8,879 nt of DNA from contig CALJLA010000265.1 of the NCBI GenBank assembly GCA_937983055.1, positions 1-8,879 on the forward strand, written 5' to 3'. A program made the position numbers and the translations under genes. Origin of the DNA: an uncultured Pseudomonadota bacterium (GTDB lineage Bacteria; Pseudomonadota; Gammaproteobacteria; Burkholderiales; Eutrophovitaceae). The notes beneath the pieces were generated by a model that had not been told where the DNA came from, did no database searches, and worked only from the letters and a program-made list of their open reading frames with translations. Positions 1 through 5,464 of the stretch are shown piece after piece; positions within the stretch are counted from its first letter, which is position 1; every line of letters starts with the position of its first letter.

Positions 1-35
1 ACCTCAACAAAAACAAACACCAACAAATACTAACG
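1..35. other. Low-complexity A/C-rich segment replacing the 3' part of ubiB
   Basis: The first 35 or so bases contain almost only A and C on the plus strand, with a few T and no G before position 35. They show repeated CAACAAA-like units. From about position 36 the sequence changes abruptly to GC-rich coding DNA. The ubiB reading frame enters this segment from the right and meets a TAG stop at 30-32. I infer either a contig-end or assembly artefact, or the border of an inserted element. The segment is too short to tell which. Confidence 0.5.
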
Positions 36-1013
36 GTAGTCGCGGCGGAAAAAAGCGATGAAGTTTTGCGCGAGGTACTGCTTGTCGAGCTCGGTGAGCG
101 TGCCCATGATGCCGAAATCCAGCGCGACATACCGTCCGTCCGGCGCCACCAGGATGTTGCCGGGGTGCATGTCGGCATGAAAGAAGCCGTCGCGGAAGAC
201 CTGGGTGAAAAAGATACCGACGCCGGCGCGCGAGAGCTGCTTGAGGTCGATGCCCTGCTCGCGCAGCCGCCCGACCTGGCTGATCGGCACGCCGTGCATG
301 CGTTCCATCACCATCACCTGCGAGGAGCAGTAGTCCCAGAAAACTTCGGGCACCCGCAGCAGCGCTGAGCCCTCGAAGTTGCGCCGAAGCTGGCTGGCAT
401 TGGCCGCCTCGCGCAGCAGGTCGAGCTCGTCGTTCAGATGGCGTTCGAATTCGGCAACGACTTCGCGCGGCTTGAGGCGCCTGCCGTCCGCCCACAGCTT
501 CTCGATCAAGCCGGCGGCGGCATCGAGCAGCGCCAGATCCCCCTCGATCACGGCGCGGATGCCCGGTCGCAAAATCTTCACCGCGACCTCGCGCCCGTCG
601 GGCAGCTCCGCAAGGTGCACCTGCGCCACCGAGGCGCTGGCGATGGCCACCGGATCGAAACGTTTGAACACCGCGGACGCCGGTGCTGCGAACGCACGTT
701 CGAGCACCCGGTACACGAGCTGGGTCTGAAACGGCGGCACCCGGTCCTGCAGCCGCGCCAGCTCGTCGGCGATATCGGGCGGAATCAGATCACGCCGGGT
801 GGACAGTACCTGGCCGAACTTGACGAAGATCGGGCCCAGCGCTTCCAGCGCGAGCCGCAGGCGCTCGCCGCGGGGACGCTCCAGCCGGCGCCAGAACAGT
901 AGAAACCTGACCAGCACGCTCAGCGCGCTCACTCGCTCATTTTCGAGAATGAATTCGTCCAGCCCGAAGCTCAGCGCAACTCTGAAGATCCTGAACAGTC
1001 TCAGCAGGTGCAT
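30..1013 (-). CDS. ubiB: UbiB, ubiquinone biosynthesis atypical kinase/ATPase (C-terminally truncated)
   Basis: Member of the ABC1/ADCK/UbiB protein-kinase-like family, an ATPase-type accessory factor needed for aerobic ubiquinone synthesis, normally membrane-anchored. Visible family marks are the KxGQ motif (VKFGQ, K65-Q68) followed by STRRDLIPPD, the Ala-rich nucleotide loop ASASVAQV (about 125-132), the lysine in VAVKI (K146), the catalytic-loop HADMHPGN (279-286) and the metal-binding DFG (299-301). The ATG at 1013 gives a typical N-terminus (MHLLRLFRIFRVAL). The gene follows ubiJ after 15 nt, as the last gene of the ubi operon. The protein ends at residue 327 (FFRRDYR, then TAG), whereas family members are usually about 500-550 residues with two C-terminal membrane helices. 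The end of the C-lobe and both helices are therefore missing. The stop lies in an A/C-rich segment unlike the gene, so a broken gene or sequence-end artefact is more likely than a real short form. Confidence 0.9.
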   Translation of the reverse strand: MHLLRLFRIFRVALSFGLDEFILENERVSALSVLVRFLLFWRRLERPRGERLRLALEALGPIFVKFGQVLSTRRDLIPPDIADELARLQDRVPPFQTQLVYRVLERAFAAPASAVFKRFDPVAIASASVAQVHLAELPDGREVAVKILRPGIRAVIEGDLALLDAAAGLIEKLWADGRRLKPREVVAEFERHLNDELDLLREAANASQLRRNFEGSALLRVPEVFWDYCSSQVMVMERMHGVPISQVGRLREQGIDLKQLSRAGVGIFFTQVFRDGFFHADMHPGNILVAPDGRYVALDFGIMGTLTELDKQYLAQNFIAFFRRDYR

Positions 1014-1028
1014 CGGTCGGGCGCGGCG

Positions 1029-1628
1029 TCAGCGGTGTGTGCGCCCGGCCAGCGCCCGTTCGAGTCGTCCAAGGCGTTTGTCCAGCCGCTCGGCGGCGTC
1101 GCGCAGGTCGTCGACCGCCTGGGTAAAGGTGTCGGCCTCCAGCCGGGTCGCGAGCAGATGCGTTTCCTCGCTCAGATACTCGGCCGCGTTGCGGGCGCCG
1201 GCCTGCGCCGCGCGGCGCGGCAGCCGGGCCGCCGCGCGCAGGCCCACGCCCACCCGGTGCGCGGCAATGTCGCCGATGAAAGGACTCAGGTCTTCCTCGA
1301 AGTCCCACTGCAGGTGCACGGCGACGAAGGCGATCGCCTGCGCAAACTCGTCGTCGCCGCTCACCCGCGCACGGCGCCAGGCCTGGTCGCGGTCGACCAG
1401 CCAGTCGGCCAGCACCGCCGGCGGCAGCTCGATGCTGACATCGGGCAGGCCCTCGGCGTGCGCCGGGGTCAGGCGCCCGCCGGCATCCACGTCCAGCGAT
1501 ACCACCGCCAGCGGCAGCGCGATGCGCATGCGCTTGCCGGCGTGCTCGGCGAGCCGCGCGCGGGCCCAATCGGCCTGGCCGAGCAGGTGATTGACGGCGG
1601 CGGCGATCGCTTCGGGCAGCAGCGGCAT
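1029..1628 (-). CDS. ubiJ: UbiJ, SCP2-domain ubiquinone biosynthesis accessory factor
   Basis: A 199-residue protein, close to the roughly 200 residues of E. coli UbiJ. UbiJ is a soluble, non-catalytic factor. It binds lipid through an SCP2-like fold and, with UbiK, helps the late Ubi enzymes work on hydrophobic intermediates. The N-terminal half (about 10-115) looks like the SCP2 domain: small and hydrophobic, with ELPPAVLADWLVD and a FVAVHLQWDFEEDLSPFIGD segment. The C-terminal part (about 150-195) is charged, heptad-like helix (SEETHLLATRLEAD, then AAERLDKRLGRLERAL), a predicted coiled coil typical of the family. The call rests on this layout and on the position between ubiE and ubiB; the primary sequence alone is weakly diagnostic. 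The start is the ATG at 1628, sharing one base with the ubiE stop (TGATG). There is no obvious separate ribosome-binding site, so translational coupling to ubiE is likely. Confidence 0.88.
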   Translation of the reverse strand: MPLLPEAIAAAVNHLLGQADWARARLAEHAGKRMRIALPLAVVSLDVDAGGRLTPAHAEGLPDVSIELPPAVLADWLVDRDQAWRRARVSGDDEFAQAIAFVAVHLQWDFEEDLSPFIGDIAAHRVGVGLRAAARLPRRAAQAGARNAAEYLSEETHLLATRLEADTFTQAVDDLRDAAERLDKRLGRLERALAGRTHR

Positions 1629-2362
1629 CAGGGCTTGAAGCCGCGGTGCACGGCGACCACACCGAAGCTCAGATTGAAGAAGTCTACGCGGGCGAACCCG
1701 GCGGCCTCCATCATTTGCTTGAGCTCGCCCTGGGAAGGATGCATGCGAATCGACTCGGCGAGGTAGCGGTAGCTGTCGGCGTCCCTGGCGACCAGACGGC
1801 CGAGCAGAGGCAGCACACGGAACGAATACGCGTCGTAAAGCGGCGCGAGCGGCTGCCACACCCGGGAAAATTCCAGGATCACCACCCGGCCGCCCGGGCG
1901 CAGCACGCGCAACATCTCGGCCAGCGCGGTTTCCTTGTGCGTCATGTTGCGCAGGCCGAAGGCGACGGTCACGCAATCGAAGCTGTCGTCGCGGAACGGC
2001 AGCCGCTCCGCGTCGCAGCGCAGCGCCGGCAGCGTGAGCCCGCCGTCGAGCAGCCGGTCGCGGCCGCGCGCCAGCATCTGCGCGTTGATGTCGGTCAGCC
2101 AGACCCGGCCGCCCGGGCCGGCACGGCGCGCGAGCAGGCGCGCCAGATCGCCGGTGCCGCCGGCGATATCGAGCACCTGGGCACCGGGCCGCACGCCGCA
2201 CAGTTCGACCGCCACCCGCTTCCACAGCCGGTGCATGCCGCCCGACATCAGGTCGTTCATCAGGTCGTAGCGGCCGGCCACCGACGAGAACACGCCGTCG
2301 ACCCTGGCCGCCTTCTCGTCTTCGTCCACCCGCTGATAGCCGAAATCGGTCCACTTGCTCAT
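1628..2362 (-). CDS. ubiE: UbiE, ubiquinone/menaquinone C-methyltransferase
   Basis: SAM-dependent class I methyltransferase that C-methylates the benzoquinol ring in ubiquinone synthesis, and demethylmenaquinol in species that make menaquinone. At 244 residues it is the usual length for the family. Both classic UbiE signatures are present: YDLMNDLMSGGMHRLW (32-47) and RVLRPGGRVVILEF (152-165). SAM-binding motif I is VLDIAGGTGD (63-72), followed by the acidic D91 of the second strand, then LPFRDDSFDCVTVAFGLRN (121-139). The ATG at 2362 (MSKWTDFGY) is chosen because it matches the family N-terminus and has a GGGG about 7 nt upstream. Longer versions of the frame run back into the upstream DUF971 gene and would add unconserved residues. 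The gene starts 13 nt after the DUF971 stop and overlaps ubiJ by one base, so all four genes should be one transcript. Confidence 0.97.
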   Translation of the reverse strand: MSKWTDFGYQRVDEDEKAARVDGVFSSVAGRYDLMNDLMSGGMHRLWKRVAVELCGVRPGAQVLDIAGGTGDLARLLARRAGPGGRVWLTDINAQMLARGRDRLLDGGLTLPALRCDAERLPFRDDSFDCVTVAFGLRNMTHKETALAEMLRVLRPGGRVVILEFSRVWQPLAPLYDAYSFRVLPLLGRLVARDADSYRYLAESIRMHPSQGELKQMMEAAGFARVDFFNLSFGVVAVHRGFKP

Positions 2363-2375
2363 GTCGAATCCCCGC

Positions 2376-2750
2376 TCATGCGTCCCGGCTGGCGCCGGCC
2401 TTGTCCAGACGCTCGAGGTAGCGGCCCCACAACTCTTCCTGCGAACTGCCCAGGGAATGCAGGTACTCCCAGGAATACAGGCCGCTGTCATGGCCGTCGC
2501 TGAACACCAGTTTCACCGCATAGTGTCCGACCGGCTCGATCGACTCGATGTTCACCGCGCGCTTGCCGGTCTGCAGCACATCCTGGCCGGGCCCGTGCCC
2601 GCGTACCTCGGCGGACGGCGAGTACACCCGGAGGAACTCGCAGGGCAGGCGGAAACGCTGCCCGTCGGCAAAGGCGATTTCAAGCACCCGCGACTGCCGG
2701 TGCAGGATGATTTCAGTCGGCCGGAGGGCTGCTGCGTCTGGAGGGACCAC
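2376..2750 (-). CDS. DUF971 / gamma-butyrobetaine hydroxylase N-terminal-like domain protein
   Basis: Small one-domain protein of the DUF971 family (GBBH-like N-terminal domain), which occurs alone in many proteobacteria. A similar domain occurs in eukaryotic 2-oxoglutarate oxygenases, where it can bind zinc. The biochemical role of the stand-alone form is not known to me. Family marks are PTEIILHRQSRVLEIAFADG near the start, LPCEFLRVYSPSAEVRGHG, the conserved QTGKRAVNIESIEPVGHYA stretch, FSDGHDSGLYSWEYL, and a final LWGRYLERL helix. The chosen start, GTG at 2750, gives 124 residues and puts the domain about 10 residues from the N-terminus, as in relatives I remember. An upstream GTG at 2846 would give 156 residues, with an unconserved 32-residue extension. 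Neither start has a strong ribosome-binding site. It is the first gene of the ubi operon, which suggests a job linked to quinone or Fe-S metabolism; that part is inference. Confidence 0.87.
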   Translation of the reverse strand: MVPPDAAALRPTEIILHRQSRVLEIAFADGQRFRLPCEFLRVYSPSAEVRGHGPGQDVLQTGKRAVNIESIEPVGHYAVKLVFSDGHDSGLYSWEYLHSLGSSQEELWGRYLERLDKAGASRDA

Positions 2751-2798
2751 GGAAAAACTTTCGGAAAGAGGGACTTTGCGCTGACTGCCGGAGGCGGG

Positions 2799-2828
2799 AT
2801 CATAGCCTTCGCCGGGGCGGGCCACCAA
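2799..2828 (-). promoter_or_regulatory. Possible sigma-70 promoter for the DUF971-ubiE-ubiJ-ubiB operon
   Basis: On the minus strand, TATGAT (2804-2799, five of six matches to TATAAT) is preceded after 18 bases by TTGGTG (2828-2823, a weak three of six match to TTGACA). Transcription would begin near 2792, leaving about 40 nt before the GTG at 2750. It lies inside the extra N-terminal stretch of the longer DUF971 reading, so if it is real it favours the shorter protein. This is a consensus match only. Confidence 0.28.
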
Positions 2829-2856
2829 GCGCCGCGCCGCCTGCACGCTTCACCGA

Positions 2857-2891
2857 CTGTCACGGTAGCGTCACAATTCATTCATAGTATT
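2857..2891 (+). promoter_or_regulatory. Pho box (three 11-bp-spaced units) and -10 element of the phoB promoter
   Basis: Three 7-base units sit exactly 11 bases apart: CTGTCAC (2857-2863), GCGTCAC (2868-2874) and CATTCAT (2879-2885), separated by GGTA and AATT. The known PhoB site is a pair of CTGTCAT-like units with 4-bp spacers and usually takes the place of the -35 element. Here a -10-like TAGTAT (2886-2891, four of six) starts 11 bp after the second unit, the expected geometry. The phoB start codon lies 33 bp beyond. This implies that phosphorylated PhoB activates its own gene and phoR under phosphate limitation. The first two units are strong; the third is a looser match. Confidence 0.75.
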
Positions 2892-2924
2892 GCAGATGCA
2901 CTGTCCGCCCCGACGACATAGTCC

Positions 2925-3611
2925 ATGCCAGCCACCATTCTCGTGGTCGAAGACGAGCCGGCGATCCAGGAACTGATCGCCTACAACCTGAAGCAGGCGG
3001 GCCACCAGCCGCTGCGCGCCGACAACGCCGAGCAGGCGGTCAATCTGGTCTCCAATGCGCTGCCCGACCTGATCCTGGTCGACTGGATGCTGCCGGGCAT
3101 GAGCGGCATCGACCTTGCCCGGCGACTGCGCGGCGACCGGCGCACCCGTGCAGTGCCGATCATCATGCTCACCGCCCGCTCCGAAGAGCAGGACAAGCTG
3201 CTCGGGCTGGATACCGGCGCCGACGACTACATCACCAAGCCGTTCTCGCCGCGCGAACTCAACGCGCGGATCAAGGCGGTGCTGCGCCGGCGCGCGCCAC
3301 AGATGACCGACGACGTGAGCCAGCTCGGTGCCCTCAGGCTGGACCCGGCGAGCCACCGCGTCACCGGCAACGACGAGCCCATCGATCTCGGGCCGACCGA
3401 GTTCCGCTTGCTGCATTTCCTGATGACGCACGCGGAGCGGGTGCATACCCGCACCCAGCTGCTCGACCAGGTGTGGGGCGACCATGTGTTCGTCGAAGAG
3501 CGCACGGTCGACGTGCACATTCGCCGGTTGCGTAAGGCGCTGGAGCCCAGCGGACTGGACCGCATGATCCAGACGGTGCGCGGCACCGGTTACCGCCTGT
3601 CGGCTGGCTGA
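2925..3611 (+). CDS. phoB: PhoB, phosphate regulon response regulator
   Basis: OmpR/PhoB-family transcription factor of 228 residues (E. coli PhoB has 229). Phosphorylated by PhoR when phosphate is scarce, it binds Pho boxes and activates phosphate uptake and scavenging genes. Receiver domain about 3-118: acidic pair E9/D10 (VVEDEP), phospho-acceptor D53 (LVDWMLPGMSG), switch threonine T83 (MLTARS) and K105 (ITKPFSPREL), the same positions as in E. coli. Winged-helix DNA-binding domain about 130-227, with LGPTEFRLLHFLMTH, the recognition-helix region FVEERTVDVHIRRLRKAL and the final wing TVRGTGYRLSAG. The ATG at 2925 gives the normal N-terminus (MPATILVVEDEP), although the bases just before it hold no clear Shine-Dalgarno. 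It is transcribed divergently from the ubi operon, from a promoter with a Pho box, and is followed by phoR. This is distinguished from other OmpR-type regulators by the phoR neighbour and the Pho box. Confidence 0.96.
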   Translation: MPATILVVEDEPAIQELIAYNLKQAGHQPLRADNAEQAVNLVSNALPDLILVDWMLPGMSGIDLARRLRGDRRTRAVPIIMLTARSEEQDKLLGLDTGADDYITKPFSPRELNARIKAVLRRRAPQMTDDVSQLGALRLDPASHRVTGNDEPIDLGPTEFRLLHFLMTHAERVHTRTQLLDQVWGDHVFVEERTVDVHIRRLRKALEPSGLDRMIQTVRGTGYRLSAG

Positions 3612-3693
3612 ACGCCGGCCGCACCGCCGGTTAGGGGTGCGGCGCCCGGCTTTGCGATAATCTGGGCGCCTTCCCGCCCGCGCCGGGGTCTTG
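3612..3693 (+). promoter_or_regulatory. phoB-phoR intergenic spacer with GC-rich hairpin and possible internal promoter
   Basis: The 82-bp gap holds an 8-bp perfect inverted repeat, GCCGCACC (3618-3625) against GGTGCGGC (3636-3643), with a 10-nt loop. Only TTT follows (3651-3653), so it is not a convincing terminator. It could slow RNA polymerase or protect the phoB mRNA end. Further on, GATAAT at 3656-3661 matches TATAAT in five of six positions and could be the -10 of a weak phoR promoter, but I see no good -35. GGGG at 3685-3688 is a likely ribosome-binding site, 5 nt before the phoR ATG. Confidence 0.3.
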
Positions 3694-5028
3694 ATGCCGT
3701 CCTGGGGAAAACCGATCTACACCCTGCTGCTGTTGCTGTTGCTCGGGCTGATCGCGTGGCCGGTGGCCGGCGGCCAGGCAGCGCTGCTGCTCACCTGCGC
3801 CCTGCTGCTCGGGCTGCTGATCCATCACCTGCACCACCTCCAGGCGCTCTACCGCTGGCTGCAGGCGCCGCGCCGCGACAATGTGCCCTCCGGCGTCGGC
3901 GCCTGGGAAGACGTGTTCGCCTACGTCGACCGGATGATGCGGCGCCAGCGCCAGAGCGAGGTGCGGCTGACCGACGCGCTGTATCGCTTTCAGCTGGCGG
4001 GGGCGGCGCTGCCCGACGCAGTGGTGCTGCTCGACGCCGAGTACCGCGTCGTGTGGTGCAACCCCACCGCCGAGCGGCTGTTCGGCCTGCGGCTGGCCGG
4101 CGACCGCGGCAAGCAGATCACCTACATCGTCCGGCAGCCCCGGTTTGCCGATTATCTCGCCAGCCCCAGCATTGCCGAACCGCTGGTGCTGCGCTCGAAC
4201 GCGCTTGCCGGCGAACTGGTGGTGTCGGTGCAGATGGTGCCTTACGGCGATTCCCAGAAGCTGCTGCTCGCCCGGGACATCACCCGCTGGGATCGCCTGG
4301 AGCGCACCCGCCGCGATTTCATCGCCAACGTTTCGCACGAACTGCGCACGCCCCTGACCGTGGTGCGCGGTTTTCTGGAGACGCTGGAGAGCATGGAGCG
4401 GCCCGACCCGGAACTGCTGGCGCGCTCGGTCGAGCTGATGTCGGAGCAGACTCACCGGATGACCCGCCTCGTGGAGGACCTGCTGACGCTGTCGCGCCTG
4501 GAAACCGCGCCCTCCTCGCTGCGCGAGGAAGATGTCGACGTGCCCGAACTCATCAGGATGCTGGCGCAGGAGGCGGAAGCGCTGTCGGGCAACAAGCACC
4601 ATCTGGTCACCCGCATCGAAACCGGCGACTGGCTGCGCGCCAGCGGCGACGAACTGCGTAGCGCCTTCGGCAACCTGGTGAGCAACGCGGTGCGATACAC
4701 GCCGGAGCGCGGCCGTATCGAGCTGTGCTGGCAGATCGCCGACGGGCTTCCGGCGTTCTCGGTGCGCGACACCGGTATCGGCATCGAGTCGCATCACCTC
4801 GACCGCCTGACCGAACGCTTTTACCGGGTGGACAAGAGCCGCTCCCGCGAGACCGGCGGCACCGGCCTGGGGCTGGCCATCGTCAAGCACGTGGCCAACC
4901 GGCACCAGGCACGGCTGGAAATCGACAGCGAACCGGGCAAGGGCAGCGTGTTCCGGATGGTGTTTCCGGGCGCGCGCCGCCTGCAGCCGAAGCGGCGGCC
5001 GGCGCCGGCGCGGGTCTCCGCCGGTTAA
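3694..5028 (+). CDS. phoR: PhoR, phosphate regulon sensor histidine kinase
   Basis: Membrane-bound sensor kinase of 444 residues that phosphorylates and dephosphorylates PhoB according to phosphate status, normally relayed through the Pst transporter and PhoU. Two closely spaced hydrophobic segments lie at about 8-25 (with a seven-leucine run) and 29-43, so almost no periplasmic sensor is exposed, as in E. coli PhoR. A linker and a PAS domain follow at about 95-195 (DAVVLLDAEYRVVWCNPTAE). The HisKA domain has its phospho-acceptor H215 in FIANVSHELRTPL. The HATPase domain (about 315-426) shows N331 in the N box (LVSNAVRYTP), DTGIGI (359-364), ERFYRVDKSRSR and GTGLGLAIVKH (390-400). The ATG at 3694 is preferred to a TTG at 3691 because GGGG lies 5 nt before the ATG and only 2 nt before the TTG. 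It pairs with the upstream phoB. Its stop shares TTAA with the convergent HIT gene. Confidence 0.95.
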   Translation: MPSWGKPIYTLLLLLLLGLIAWPVAGGQAALLLTCALLLGLLIHHLHHLQALYRWLQAPRRDNVPSGVGAWEDVFAYVDRMMRRQRQSEVRLTDALYRFQLAGAALPDAVVLLDAEYRVVWCNPTAERLFGLRLAGDRGKQITYIVRQPRFADYLASPSIAEPLVLRSNALAGELVVSVQMVPYGDSQKLLLARDITRWDRLERTRRDFIANVSHELRTPLTVVRGFLETLESMERPDPELLARSVELMSEQTHRMTRLVEDLLTLSRLETAPSSLREEDVDVPELIRMLAQEAEALSGNKHHLVTRIETGDWLRASGDELRSAFGNLVSNAVRYTPERGRIELCWQIADGLPAFSVRDTGIGIESHHLDRLTERFYRVDKSRSRETGGTGLGLAIVKHVANRHQARLEIDSEPGKGSVFRMVFPGARRLQPKRRPAPARVSAG

Positions 5029-5447
5029 GGCTCGCGCCCCGGGTCGGCGCCGAGGTGCGCCGCCAGACGCGCCCGGTAGTCGACCGGCACCGGGTGCGGC
5101 CTGCCGCCGCGGCGCACGGCGAAGATCGCGTCAGGGTAATGCGGGTCGTCGGCAAAGCGCGGGACCACGTGCCAGTGCAGATGCGGCACCTGGTTGCCGA
5201 AGCTCGCCAGATTGATCTTGACCGGTTCGAGCACGGCGCGCTGCGCCGACTCCAGCGCGAGCACCAGCCTCATCAGCCGCGACTGCTCCTGTGCCGGCAG
5301 GTCCGTCATCTCCTTCACATGCCGGTTCAGCACCACCCGGCACAAGCCGGGATGATCGGCGTCGGCGGCGACGATGATGCGGGCGAACGCGTCCTGCCAG
5401 ACGATTTCGCCGCCGGCCTGGTCGCAAAAGAAACAGCCGCTGGGCAT
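5025..5447 (-). CDS. HIT-family (histidine triad) nucleotide-binding protein
   Basis: A 140-residue HIT protein. The family consists of small cytoplasmic nucleotide hydrolases or transferases acting on nucleoside phosphoramidates, dinucleoside polyphosphates and similar compounds; the substrate here cannot be told. The diagnostic triad is VPHLHWHVVPR, with H89, H91 and H93. Upstream lie DHPGLCRVVLNRHVKEMTDL (about 31-50) and the nucleotide-contact stretch INLASFGNQ (78-86). CFFC at residues 5-8 resembles the cysteine pair which, with two histidines, binds zinc in some HIT proteins; zinc binding here is inference. The ATG at 5447 lies 17 nt after the stop of the large FAD/Fe-S dehydrogenase, so the two are probably cotranscribed. 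Longer versions of the frame would run back inside that gene. The TAA stop at 5027-5025 overlaps the phoR stop on the other strand, leaving no room for a terminator between the genes. Confidence 0.93.
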   Translation of the reverse strand: MPSGCFFCDQAGGEIVWQDAFARIIVAADADHPGLCRVVLNRHVKEMTDLPAQEQSRLMRLVLALESAQRAVLEPVKINLASFGNQVPHLHWHVVPRFADDPHYPDAIFAVRRGGRPHPVPVDYRARLAAHLGADPGREP

Positions 5448-5464
5448 CGCCGCAGGCCGGTCGC

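Noticed and set aside
4..495. Open frame of 163 residues on the minus strand at the left edge
   Set aside because: It is an alternative frame over ubiB, with Arg/Ala-rich low-complexity translation. Its C-terminal residues come from the anomalous A/C-rich edge.
1008..1766. Open frame of 252 residues on the plus strand over ubiJ and the ubiE end
   Set aside because: It is antisense to ubiJ and ubiE, has no recognisable motif, and is low-complexity Arg/Gln-rich translation expected from high GC content.
1029..2354. A 441-residue frame that could be read as a ubiE-ubiJ fusion
   Set aside because: Its N-terminal part is an out-of-frame translation of ubiE. Only the last 199 residues are real, and they are the separate ubiJ gene with its own ATG at 1628.
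1646..2503. Open frame of 285 residues on the plus strand opposite ubiE
   Set aside because: The opposite strand carries both UbiE signature motifs. This frame is rich in His, Gln and Arg with no family features.
2901..2907. Fourth Pho-box unit (CTGTCCG) downstream of the -10
   Set aside because: It is out of the 11-bp phase of the three upstream units and lies after the predicted transcription start. It is probably chance.
3618..3653. Rho-independent terminator after phoB
   Set aside because: An 8-bp stem exists, but only three T residues follow, several bases after it. phoR continues on the same strand, so a true terminator is not supported.
3631..4905. Long 424-residue open frame on the minus strand opposite phoR
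   Set aside because: It is antisense to the clearly conserved phoR. Its composition (His, Gln, Arg, Ala) is the usual shadow of GC-rich codons and it shows no domain motifs.
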